A stretch of DNA of 6,140 nt from Firmicutes bacterium UBA4996 (lineage in GTDB: Bacteria; Bacillota; Limnochordia; Darwinibacteriales; Darwinibacteriaceae), in NCBI GenBank assembly GCA_002396805.1, contig DGYW01000036.1:7480-13619 (forward strand), read 5' to 3'. The notes under the pieces are model-generated. The model was not told the origin of the DNA, did not search any database, and worked only from the letters and a program-made list of their open reading frames with translations. Position 1 is the first letter of the stretch. Each line of letters starts with the position of its first letter. This document shows positions 1 through 6,110 of the stretch, one piece after another. Both the position numbers and the translations under genes were made by a program.

Positions 1-89
1 TTCAGCTCACTTCTTCTCACAGCAGAAGAAGGTCATGCCTTTTCTTTCTTGGACATGCATTCCAATAATACTCGTGTAGCCCCATGAGG

Positions 90-578
90 CTATCCGGGCA
101 TACTGTAGGTAATATCCGAACACCAGATCGTGTTAGGCTGTTTGGGGTTAAATTGTTCTCGTAGCACATTCTTCAGCTCCATCTCAAAAGTAGGGTCGGA
201 ATATGGCGGTGTTGGTCTTTTGACAATGTAGTGGGCCCTAAGTCCCATTTCCCGCATATATTTCCCAACGGTTCTTTCGGCGATTCTTATACCTTGTTTC
301 CTGAGTTCCACGGTGATTTTAGGGGCCCCATATATTCTTTTCGACTTGAGGTGTATCTTAAAAATCAATCGTTTGATGTAGTCCTTGCGTGACGGTTTTA
401 CGTTGGATTCCCTTTGCTTGAAGCTATAACAACCAGTTCTAGTACGCCTAGAATCCGCAGCACCCCGCTGTTGAGGCGGCGTTTACCTTTTCGCTTTAGG
501 TGTTTTTCGAATTTTGCTGTTTGCGAGAAGAGTTCCTCTGTCGGTTGCCCAGAATACTGATTGCTTTTTTTAATAGTT
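90..578 (-). pseudogene. IS3-family transposase orfB, frameshifted and truncated
   Basis: On the minus strand the reading begins in one frame (about 578 down to 443) with EELFSQTAKFEKHLKRKGKR and ends in LRILGV. It then resumes one frame over at 440 with RTGCYSFKQRES, the expected continuation of an IS3 OrfB, so about one base is missing near 441-443. The second frame carries the HTH_21 region (YGAPKITVELRKQGI, ERTVGKYMREMGLRA) and the start of the rve integrase domain (PNTIWCSDITY, whose D is the first DDE aspartate). A TAG at 90-92 ends it there. Another frame of bases 1-89 shows a weak echo of the next block (GYTSII, ERKGM), suggesting further indels. The second D and the E are not in the window, so no active transposase can be made from what is visible. 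IS3 OrfAB normally catalyses copy-out/paste-in transposition. Family assignment is firm; the exact element is not identified. Confidence 0.8.
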
Positions 579-600
579 CAAGAGCATCCTTTGCGTCCCT
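496..600 (-). pseudogene. IS3-family orfA, C-terminal remnant
   Basis: One minus-strand frame reads RDAKDALELLKKAISILGN and then a short basic tail, ending at the TAA complementary to 496-498. The ALELLKKAISI segment is the usual end of an IS3-family OrfA, at the leucine-rich region just before the programmed frameshift. Its relation to the orfB frame is correct: moving to the -1 frame in the A7 run at 565-571 leads into the orfB frame that continues to 443. The N-terminal helix-turn-helix of OrfA is missing. Just upstream (above 600) the sequence changes to fragments of a different transposase, so this IS appears to be broken by, or joined to, another relic near 600. Confidence 0.55.
564..571 (-). 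promoter_or_regulatory. A7G slippery site for -1 frameshifting (IS3 relic)
   Basis: Read on the minus strand this is AAAAAAAG. In the orfA frame the codons are TTA AAA AAA GCA, and a slip back by one base enters the frame of orfB. IS3-family elements are known to make their OrfAB transposase by -1 programmed frameshifting on A-rich runs of this kind. The site is probably a fossil, because both flanking genes are broken. Confidence 0.5.
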
Positions 601-775
601 ACTTAGAGATCCTTTTGCAGCTGGACAAGATGGTGATTGAGCTCAATCTGGCCGCTTTCTCTGGATCGTAAAATAACAGTAGATACGCTCGGCGTTTGGC
701 TCTAAGGACATCCTTTTTGTCCGGTGGTGAGCTGGAAAGTTCGGACGGAGATATCAAAATAGTGGGATAAGTATC
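599..775 (-). pseudogene. IS4/IS1634-like transposase fragment (left copy)
   Basis: A minus-strand frame reads KKDVLRAKRRAYLLLFYDPE followed by KAAR (about 718 to 647). The homology then shifts frame to IELNHHLVQLQKDL at 647-606, followed by a stop at 603-605. From memory, the string 'KRRA...YDPEKAAR...FN.HL..LQK.L' belongs to the middle of DDE transposases of the IS4 superfamily, IS1634-like group; this assignment was not checked by a search. At least one frameshift (around 647-652) and the lack of any start or catalytic core make it a dead fragment. A related stretch, IDLNNHLTTLQKDL, occurs on the opposite strand at 4686-4727, so relics of the same transposase type sit on both sides of the intact operon. 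It is an alternative that bases 603-647 belong to the IS3 orfA, but the match to the right-hand copy argues against this. Confidence 0.45.
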
Positions 776-843
776 TCATGTTGCAGATTTATGGTTGAGT
801 GACGAAGGGATTTGTTAACAAAAGAGGAAGTATGCTTTGTGTC

Positions 844-872
844 TTGACAATAATGTGTATTGTGCGTTGAGA
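844..872 (+). promoter_or_regulatory. Possible promoter of the nuclease-helicase operon
   Basis: A perfect -35 box TTGACA lies at 844-849. Seventeen bases further on, the hexamer TTGAGA (867-872) matches TATAAT poorly, with only the first T and the A at position 4. No better -10 is visible at spacings of 16-19. The location, 57 bases before the chosen start of the nuclease gene, suits a promoter, and no other candidate in 776-928 is stronger. A weak or regulated promoter would be plausible for a defence operon, but the match could be chance. Confidence 0.2.
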
Positions 873-913
873 CTTTTGGGCTAAAACTACTGTTGATTAG
901 GCTACGGAGATTT

Positions 914-919
914 AGAAGG
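914..919 (+). promoter_or_regulatory. Ribosome binding site of the nuclease gene
   Basis: AGAAGG lies nine bases before the ATG at 929. It decides the start: the in-frame TTG at 860 would add 23 residues, has no such site before it, and adds an arginine-rich stretch not expected before the first beta strand of an OLD-family ATPase. Confidence 0.6.
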
Positions 920-928
920 CGGTGTCGC

Positions 929-2782
929 ATGTATCTTAGTGAAGTAAGAGTATGGAATTTCAGGCAGATTGGTACAGTTCAGCGAGAAGGTCAAGACGAT
1001 TTGCCGGGACTAACTTTAACTTTGAAAAAGGGCTTGAATGTAATTGTTGGTGAAAATGATGCGGGAAAATCTACTGTAATCGATGCTATTAGGCTTGTAC
1101 TTTGGACCCAAGGACGTGAATTTAACAGAGTTGATTATGAGGATTTTCATCTGCCCGAAGGTGCAGATGAATCGGAGAGGTCACTGGGCATCAGAATCGA
1201 GTGTATTATAACGGACATTAGCCCAGATGAAGGCAAGGATTTTCTGGAGTGGCTTGGGCCAGCCACTCTCGGAGACGGATCGTCTAGTGGGAATCTTACG
1301 GTTGTTCTTGAAGCTAGCCGCGAACAACGAAAAGTGTATACTGATTATTTTGCTGGGCCCTCGAATAAACCTTTAACAGCAAAAGCAAGGGAACTGTTAA
1401 GGGCTACCTATTTGAAACCCCTTAGAGATGCTGAGAGTGAACTCTTGCCGAGAAGAGGCTCGAGACTTTCTCAAATTCTTGATAATCATGAAGCTTTTTT
1501 GGAAAAAGAAGACCATCAGATGGTAGGGATTATGAGAGAGGCTAATTCTAAGATCATGCAGTACTTTAAAGGCCAAGATGAGAATGGCCTTCCACTCCCA
1601 GACCTTCGAGGCAAAGAACTGCTAGAGCAAATTAATACCTATTTGAAGGTGTTCTCCGAACACAACCGTCCACTCCAGTCCTATTTTTCGATTAGCGATA
1701 ACACGTTGAGGAATATTCTTGAAAAGTTGGGCCTTCAACTCTCAGAGGACAAGGCGGGGTTGGGATCGTTGAACATGCTATTTATAGCTACGGAATTACT
1801 GTTATTGAAACGAGATACCTATAATGGCCTTAAACTGGGATTGATAGAAGAGATCGAATCACACTTACATCCTCAGGCTCAATTACGTCTCATAGAATAT
1901 CTTCAGGAGTCCGTGCCCAATGATAGCACGCAACTTATTCTTACCACGCACAGCCCTAATCTTGCATCAAAGATAACTGTAAAGAATCTGATTGTATTTA
2001 AGAATGGAAGTGCTTTTGATATGGGCCCCAACAGCACGATGTTGAGGGAAGGCGATTATCTTTTCCTGGAGCGCTTCTTGGATGTAACAAAGGCAAACCT
2101 ATTCTTTGCTCAAGGCATTATTCTGGTTGAAGGGGATTCTGAAAATCTTCTTATCCCTACAATTGCCAAGATTATCGGGGTGCCCTTAGCAAAACACGGT
2201 GTTTCTGTCATCAATGTAGGAAGCACAGCATTTTTGCGCTACGCTGGTATATTTAAGCGCTCCAATACTGAAGAAAACATGGGAGTGCCTGTAGCTGTTG
2301 TGACTGATTGTGATGTAGAAACCGATAGTTCCCCGGAGGAGGTACAACGTGCAATCGAACAAAAAAGGAAGCTCTACGATGGCCAGACTGTAAAGACTTT
2401 CGTATCACCAGCTTGGACACTTGAATATGTTTTGGCTAATAGTAGCCTTCAAGAGGAGTTCTTTAAAGCGGTTTTGTACGCTGGCAAAATCAAGAATAGT
2501 GAGGACTATGGACTCACTGAAGAAAAACGCAAAGAGGCAGATGAAGAGGTTCTTGAGTATCTTAGTACTTACAAAGGTGATGTAGCATTTTCGATATTCC
2601 AGAACCATATTTTGGACAAGAACGTATCCAAGCCGACAGTTGCGCAATGCTTTATAAGCATACTATTAAAAAAGGAGCAAGAGGCATTAAGGAAGCAGTT
2701 AGAGTCCGATAACATGCTAGAATATCTTGTGGACGCGATCAAATATGCTGGAAGAATACCCAGAGAAGGAGACGCTTCATGA
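929..2782 (+). CDS. gajA: Gabija GajA-like OLD-family ATPase/TOPRIM nuclease
   Basis: This 617-residue protein has an ABC-type ATPase split around a helical middle region, then a TOPRIM nuclease domain. Visible parts are the N-terminal strand MYLSEVRVWNFR, typical of RecF/OLD proteins; Walker A GENDAGKST at 41-49; an ABC-signature-like segment GLGSLNMLFIATEL at 277-290; Walker B and D-loop LGLIEEIESHLHPQ at 303-316 with E307/E308; and the H-loop TTHSP with H341. TOPRIM follows with LVEGDSE at 399-405 (E401) and VVTDCD at 457-462 (D460, D462), then WTLEYVLA at 496-503 and a helical C-terminus. In Gabija, GajA is a DNA-nicking endonuclease held inactive by ATP and released when nucleotides fall; that role is inferred here from family and from the helicase directly downstream. 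It is somewhat longer than the prototype GajA (about 580 aa). ATG 929 is chosen over TTG 860 for its ribosome binding site and conserved N-terminus. A solitary OLD nuclease is unlikely given the coupled helicase. Confidence 0.85.
   Translation: MYLSEVRVWNFRQIGTVQREGQDDLPGLTLTLKKGLNVIVGENDAGKSTVIDAIRLVLWTQGREFNRVDYEDFHLPEGADESERSLGIRIECIITDISPDEGKDFLEWLGPATLGDGSSSGNLTVVLEASREQRKVYTDYFAGPSNKPLTAKARELLRATYLKPLRDAESELLPRRGSRLSQILDNHEAFLEKEDHQMVGIMREANSKIMQYFKGQDENGLPLPDLRGKELLEQINTYLKVFSEHNRPLQSYFSISDNTLRNILEKLGLQLSEDKAGLGSLNMLFIATELLLLKRDTYNGLKLGLIEEIESHLHPQAQLRLIEYLQESVPNDSTQLILTTHSPNLASKITVKNLIVFKNGSAFDMGPNSTMLREGDYLFLERFLDVTKANLFFAQGIILVEGDSENLLIPTIAKIIGVPLAKHGVSVINVGSTAFLRYAGIFKRSNTEENMGVPVAVVTDCDVETDSSPEEVQRAIEQKRKLYDGQTVKTFVSPAWTLEYVLANSSLQEEFFKAVLYAGKIKNSEDYGLTEEKRKEADEEVLEYLSTYKGDVAFSIFQNHILDKNVSKPTVAQCFISILLKKEQEALRKQLESDNMLEYLVDAIKYAGRIPREGDAS
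2766..2772 (+). promoter_or_regulatory. Ribosome binding site of the helicase gene
   Basis: AAGGAGA lies six bases before the ATG at 2779, inside the last codons of the nuclease gene. It is a strong site and supports translational coupling across the ATGA overlap. Confidence 0.75.
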
Positions 2783-4674
2783 TTCACATCAGCGATGAAG
2801 ATATTCAATATGCAGAGCGGATTTTTTTGCCATCTGGTTGTTCCTTTGATGAAGAAAGACGAGAAGCAATTCGTTCTCTCGTTACTACCGATATAATGGC
2901 ATGCCCCGGTAGTGGGAAGACGACGGTGCTACTAGCCAAGCTTGCTATTCTTGCACGTAAGCTTCCCTTGGATAATAATCGTGGGATATGCGTGCTAACG
3001 CACACAAATGTAGCTATAGACGAAATACGGGCAAGGTTAGGTACCAAGGGTAACAGGTTGCATGAGTATCCGAATTTTTTCGGAACGATTCAGTCTTTCG
3101 TGAATCAATATCTGGCACGACCCTTCTATTCCCATTTATTTGGGAGCGAAGGGAGACTCACAATTGAGAATGGGGCGTATTTTAGAACTTTGCTAAACGA
3201 GTTTCGAATACTGCCCCAAAGGGAAAGATATGCCTTAGAGATGCGCTATGGGGATAGGCTCTTTGAAACGCTCGCAGGATTAACTTTTTCTACCGATCTC
3301 AGCAAGTTGATTAATTCACCTTTCAAAGATGAAACCTGTGATTCTGCTTTAGCCTTGTACAATGTTAAATGGCGAGTTTTGGAACAAGGAGTTCTAAGTT
3401 ATGCGGATGCCTATTCATTGGCATTTGCCTTGATGAAAGATTATGGGGAATATTACCGGGCTGTGATCTCAAAAAGGTTTGCCTATTTGTTTATGGATGA
3501 GACACAGGATACAAATAGGGATCAGCAACAAATTCTCGAGGAAATCTTCGACAAAGATCTTGTAATAGTGCAGAGAATTGGTGATCCGAATCAGGCAATC
3601 TATAGTCGGGTGACCGATTTTAACGATGGTCATTTTTTAGCTAATAACAATGATGAATATCTTACCATTAGTGGAAGTATGCGTTTTTCGTGCAGTATAG
3701 CAGAGCAGGTCCAAAAGCTATGTATGGTGCCACAGGAGATCCTAGGTAATTCTCATATTCCTAGTATCGCTCCACGTGTGATTGTTTTTGATGACGCAAA
3801 CATCGACAGAGTTATCGGCGAGTTTGCCCGCTTGATTGTCAGTGAATCGTTGCTTGATTTGGAACGACAGTCGTTTAAGGCTGTAGGTTTGGTTGGTAAA
3901 GAACATGAATCCAGACGAACCATTCCCAACTATTGGCCACAGTACAGTAAGAATAGCCGTGATTTGCGACGCGATTTTGACACATTGATTGAGTACTTGG
4001 AAGTTCCTCAGGTTCAAGAGATACAGAAGGAAGGTAGCAATTACTATTTCCAGACCATATTGCGTGCTTTGCTAAGAATTCTTGTGCTTTCAGATAATTC
4101 AGAAGAAGAGATATACTCTTCCTCAGCTTTGGAGCGATATTTATCCCGTGTTCATCCTGAGCTCCATTCAAAATTGAGGTATCAAGTCGCATGTTGGTGG
4201 CCACGAATGCATGGGGGCGAACAAGGCATAGATGAAGTGGTAGCCTTTGTAAGAAGTGTTTATTTACCAACCCTAAAAATGCCGGAAAACGATCAAATAA
4301 ATGCTTTCTTGACTGCTTCGCAAACAAATGATGACCGGCTAAAGTCACACACAAATATTCTTAACTTCGATATTGATGGAAGAACTGTTGACGTTGAAGT
4401 GGATACAGTTCACTCTTGCAAGGGAGAGACCCATTCCGCGACCTTGTATCTTGAAACATACTGGTATCGCTACGATGTGGTAGACTTAATGGAATATCTT
4501 ATAGGAAATTGGAAGCGTCCTGCCGGTAAGCAGAGGCCACAGCGCTTAAAGGCAATGTTTGTCGGCATATCTCGCCCCACACATTTACTATGTGTAGCCG
4601 CGCACGAGAGTACCATAAATGGATTTGAACAACGACTAGAAGCCGCGGGGTGGAAATTAGAGTGGCTCTGGTAA
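2779..4674 (+). CDS. gajB: Gabija GajB-like UvrD/Rep-family SF1A helicase
   Basis: This 631-residue protein has the full SF1A helicase motif set: motif I ACPGSGKTT (41-49), Ia VLTHTNVAIDEI (72-83), Ic GTIQSF (102-107), II DETQD (240-244), III GDPNQAIY (268-275), IV around SMRFS with R302, V VHSCKGETHSA (544-554) and VI FVGISRPT (594-601) with R599. It should therefore bind and hydrolyse ATP and move on or sense DNA. Its ATG overlaps the nuclease stop by four bases (ATGA), so the two proteins are probably made together. In Gabija, GajB associates with GajA and responds to DNA ends; the order nuclease-then-helicase matches. It is clearly longer than the prototype GajB (about 490 aa). About 240 residues separate motifs IV and V, with no match I recognise at 310-530, where UvrD-type enzymes carry domains 2A/2B. 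No frameshift or damage is seen. No nuclease domain follows motif VI; the protein ends about 30 residues later. Confidence 0.85.
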   Translation: MIHISDEDIQYAERIFLPSGCSFDEERREAIRSLVTTDIMACPGSGKTTVLLAKLAILARKLPLDNNRGICVLTHTNVAIDEIRARLGTKGNRLHEYPNFFGTIQSFVNQYLARPFYSHLFGSEGRLTIENGAYFRTLLNEFRILPQRERYALEMRYGDRLFETLAGLTFSTDLSKLINSPFKDETCDSALALYNVKWRVLEQGVLSYADAYSLAFALMKDYGEYYRAVISKRFAYLFMDETQDTNRDQQQILEEIFDKDLVIVQRIGDPNQAIYSRVTDFNDGHFLANNNDEYLTISGSMRFSCSIAEQVQKLCMVPQEILGNSHIPSIAPRVIVFDDANIDRVIGEFARLIVSESLLDLERQSFKAVGLVGKEHESRRTIPNYWPQYSKNSRDLRRDFDTLIEYLEVPQVQEIQKEGSNYYFQTILRALLRILVLSDNSEEEIYSSSALERYLSRVHPELHSKLRYQVACWWPRMHGGEQGIDEVVAFVRSVYLPTLKMPENDQINAFLTASQTNDDRLKSHTNILNFDIDGRTVDVEVDTVHSCKGETHSATLYLETYWYRYDVVDLMEYLIGNWKRPAGKQRPQRLKAMFVGISRPTHLLCVAAHESTINGFEQRLEAAGWKLEWLW

Positions 4675-4685
4675 ATTCGCTTGGG

Positions 4686-4908
4686 ATTGATCTAAACAAC
4701 CACTTGACCACGCTGCAGAAAGACCTCTTAAAGGGCACCAAACGAGATTACTATGTCAACGTACCTCGAAGTCGCAGAAACCCCGAAACGGGGGAGGAAG
4801 GTAACCCCCTGGGAGGATGTTATCCAAGACAAACTGCGCAATTGATATTCCGCCTTGTTGTCCAGGGAAGTCAAAGACCCTTTCGATGCCATGGCACTTT
4901 ATCGGTAA
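4686..4908 (+). pseudogene. IS4/IS1634-like transposase fragment (right copy)
   Basis: Twelve bases after the helicase stop, one frame reads IDLNNHLTTLQKDLLKGTKR and then DYYVNV (4686 to about 4761). The homology moves to the next frame as YLEVAETPKRGRKVTPWEDV and IQDKLRN. An in-frame TGA at 4843-4845 follows, then YSALLSREVKDPFDAMALYR, ending with TAA at 4906-4908. The order 'LQKDLL...ETPKRGRK...VI..KLRN..YSALLS.EVKDP..A..LYR' is, from memory, that of IS4-superfamily (IS1634-like) DDE transposases, where LYR is normally followed by KD..EKAF; that last part is absent here. With one frameshift, one internal stop and both ends missing it is dead. Its first 14 residues match the left copy on the minus strand at 606-647 at 10 positions. 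Confidence 0.55.
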
Positions 4909-4984
4909 GCGTCAATACACACACCTTGACCGCTTTGACGCTTGCCACGTTCGGTATATAGAGTGTGATGCGGTCAGCAAGTGA
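4886..4984 (+). CDS. Small unrecognised reading frame, 32 aa
   Basis: ATG 4886 opens a 32-residue frame (MPWHFIGKRQYTHLDRFDAC, continuing HVRYIECDAVSK) ending at TGA 4982-4984. It overlaps the end of the transposase relic in another frame and has no good ribosome binding site. The residue pattern looks protein-like and uses few rare codons, so it may be a leftover piece of a larger gene, but I do not recognise the family. The imperfect 12-base inverted repeat at 4904-4946 lies within it, and that repeat alone could explain its ordered look. Confidence 0.15.
   Translation: MPWHFIGKRQYTHLDRFDACHVRYIECDAVSK
4904..4946. repeat. 12-base inverted repeat with 19-base loop
   Basis: The left arm GGTAAGCGTCAA (4904-4915) pairs with the right arm TTGACGCTTGCC (4935-4946) at 11 of 12 positions, with a G-T pair as the exception, around a 19-base spacer. 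There is no T-run after it, so it is not a normal terminator. The long spacer suits a protein-binding site or a fossil element end better than an RNA hairpin. Confidence 0.4.
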
Positions 4985-5106
4985 GCACGGTATCAACCCT
5001 AGAAATGAATATAATAAATCCGAACCGAGAGTCATTCTCAAAAAGACTCGGCGATGGTAAGAAAGCCAAAAGATCTCATCGATAAATATCACCATAAGCT
5101 ATAGAA

Positions 5107-5268
5107 ATGACAGGAAGCGCCCTGTTATACTATTCCATAGGAATGATCGCCTTTGGACTAAGAAATATCTTAACAGATATCAAACACGGCTCCAAGCTCA
5201 AAAAGCATAGCAAAATTGGAGCCCTAACCCCGGGTTTCTTTCAAGTAAATTGTCATAATATTTCCTAA
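5107..5268 (+). CDS. Small hypothetical protein with one hydrophobic segment, 53 aa
   Basis: ATG 5107 starts a 53-residue frame. Its N-terminal third (ALLYYSIGMIAFGL) is hydrophobic enough for a membrane segment and is followed by a basic stretch (KHGSKLKKHSK). No ribosome binding site precedes it, the frame is closed by stops immediately upstream, and it lies among broken genes. I do not recognise it. It may be a real small membrane peptide, a truncated gene or chance; chance or a remnant is most likely. Confidence 0.2.
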   Translation: MTGSALLYYSIGMIAFGLRNILTDIKHGSKLKKHSKIGALTPGFFQVNCHNIS

Positions 5269-5285
5269 TAGTGTTGGCGAATTAG

Positions 5286-5792
5286 AGTATTAAAAGTAAT
5301 ACCAAGATCTCTCCCAACATCCTAGAAGATGAAGCAGACTACTGGCGAAACCTGTTTGCAGGCAAGAAACCATCTTCATGGCTGGTACAGGAAAAAGAAC
5401 CAGAATTAGAACAGGACTTGACCCACGATACCTTAATAACTTTTTGGAACCAACAAGACATTAATCCCCTCCATCGTCTAGGAGAAAACACAAAGAGACG
5501 GATTCAAAAGGCATTGACTGAGGCTCTAGAAGGCTTCTCTAAAGCAGAACTGCTGGCTACCATTACTACATATTCCGAACTTTACAAAGCCAAAAAGTGC
5601 GACCACAAATATCGTTTAGTGGAGTTTATAGAAAGACGCGGCTATGAACATTTTCTAAACGAAAAGAACTGGAACAATCGAGGACGGCCCTAAGGACCCA
5701 TTGCTCGCGAGGACTTCACGTATACCACCCTAAATCAAGATCGACGTTTCTTTTCATTCATCAATAACGACTCAGAATCGGAATCAAATTAA
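5286..5792 (+). pseudogene. Phage-replication-like protein, C-terminal remnant with in-frame stop
   Basis: One frame is open from 5286 to the TAA at 5691-5693 and then continues in the same frame for 32 protein-like residues to TAA 5790-5792. It starts without ATG or GTG (the only common start is an internal TTG at 5418) and a TAG sits just upstream at 5283-5285, so the 5' part has been lost. The middle (INPLHRLGENTKRRIQKALT through EALEGFSKAELLATIT to RLVEFIERRGYEHFLNE) resembles the C-terminal helical domain of phage-type replication or helix-turn-helix proteins, where basic 'KR+.I...L.....EL..aI..Y' is followed by 'Y....EF..RG...FL'. This is recognition by pattern only. The first stop falls in RGRP-stop-GPIARED; a sense codon there (for example AAA) would give an AT-hook-like RGRPKGP. 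A shorter real protein ending at 5693 cannot be excluded. Confidence 0.4.
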
Positions 5793-5808
5793 AAGAATAC
5801 TCTTGTAA

Positions 5809-5940
5809 CAGGCTGCATTGGGAGGTGCTGTACTAAAACTCGGCTACAAACGATTAGCCTGAACGGTTGAGCGGAATGTTCTTTTAGATGGCTGGGCGGC
5901 AAACAACCTGGCCAAGAAAAACAAGAGGCGTATGCTATAA
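5809..5940 (+). pseudogene. Unrecognised broken reading frame
   Basis: A plus-strand frame reads QAALGGAVLKLGYKRLA, then TGA (5860-5862), then TVERNVLLDGWAANNLAKKN and KRRML to a TAA at 5938-5940. The parts on both sides of the stop look protein-like, a hydrophobic patch followed by a basic tail. This suggests a small gene killed by one nonsense change. There is no ATG start, and the family is unknown. Given the decay all around, chance openness is also possible. Confidence 0.2.
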
Positions 5941-5941
5941 T
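5933..5941 (+). promoter_or_regulatory. Extended -10 promoter box
   Basis: TGCTATAAT is a perfect extended -10 (TG-N-TATAAT). No -35 is seen at 16-18 bases upstream (the hexamer at 17 bases is CAAGAA), which extended -10 promoters can tolerate. Transcription would start near 5948 and meet the hairpin at 5992-6012, giving an RNA of about 65 bases with no open reading frame of note. Confidence 0.35.
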
Positions 5942-5991
5942 CCGCTTTTCCCATTTGCTGGATATGGTTAACTTTTCTTGAAAATAGACAA

Positions 5992-6020
5992 AACCCCAGC
6001 TCAACTGGGGTTAATTTCTT
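5992..6020. terminator. Rho-independent terminator, possibly bidirectional
   Basis: AACCCCAG (5992-5999) pairs perfectly with CTGGGGTT (6005-6012) around the five-base loop CTCAA. On the plus strand AATTTCTTT follows. On the minus strand the stem is followed by TTGTCTATTTTC, so it can also end leftward transcripts such as one from a tRNA gene at the right. Confidence 0.7.
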
Positions 6021-6022
6021 TA

Positions 6023-6042
6023 TGGTGCCGAAGGTGGGATTC
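6023..6042 (-). other. tRNA 3'-end fragment (probably tRNA-Leu); candidate att relic
   Basis: Read on the minus strand, GAATCCCACCTTCGGCACCA has the shape of a tRNA 3' end: part of the T-loop, the 3' T-stem strand CCCAC, the acceptor strand CTTCGGC, the discriminator A and CCA. A GCCGAAG acceptor partner is typical of tRNA-Leu. The match stops abruptly: upstream on that strand the sequence no longer forms the GTGGGTTC half of the T-arm, so the gene is not complete. A terminator lies directly downstream in the tRNA sense (5992-6012). Such 3' fragments are left at the far end of elements that integrate into tRNA genes. The reading as a tRNA-Leu 5' start on the plus strand (GCCGAAGGTGG) is a weaker alternative. 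Confidence 0.4.
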
Positions 6043-6070
6043 TTGGGGGCGTGTACCACCTAGTATTATC

Positions 6071-6110
6071 AAGTGCCAGCATGTCCATCTAGCTGGCACT
6101 TTTCTTTTTT
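6071..6110 (+). terminator. Strong rho-independent terminator
   Basis: AAGTGCCAGC (6071-6080) pairs perfectly with GCTGGCACTT (6092-6101) around an 11-base loop and is followed by TTCTTTTTT. It points rightward, yet no intact plus-strand gene precedes it within the last 1.3 kb, so it probably belonged to a gene now lost or to an RNA started upstream. Beyond it (6111-6140) I see nothing recognisable. Confidence 0.75.

Noticed and set aside
832..870. Short leader peptide, ATG 832 to TGA 868-870 (12 aa) after AGAGGAAG
   Set aside because: The ribosome binding site is too close (about one to four bases), and the peptide has no run of regulatory codons and no attenuator hairpin after it. It probably arose by chance.
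860..928. In-frame TTG at 860 as the start of the nuclease gene, adding 23 residues
   Set aside because: It has no ribosome binding site, the extension is arginine-rich, and ATG 929 follows AGAAGG and begins exactly at the conserved first strand of RecF/OLD-type ATPases.
3875..4354. A 159-residue minus-strand open frame inside the helicase gene
   Set aside because: It lies wholly within a gene with a full set of conserved motifs on the other strand and shows no recognisable features.
4781..4793. CCCCG-AAA-CGGGG hairpin as terminator of the operon
   Set aside because: The stem has only five pairs with a three-base loop and no T-run follows. It falls within the coding part of the transposase relic (TPKRGR). 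No good terminator for the operon was found right after 4674.
4650..4961. A 103-residue plus-strand open frame overlapping the helicase end
   Set aside because: Only about 4686-4761 of it looks like protein, matching the transposase relic. The homology then leaves this frame, so it is a piece of a pseudogene and not one gene.
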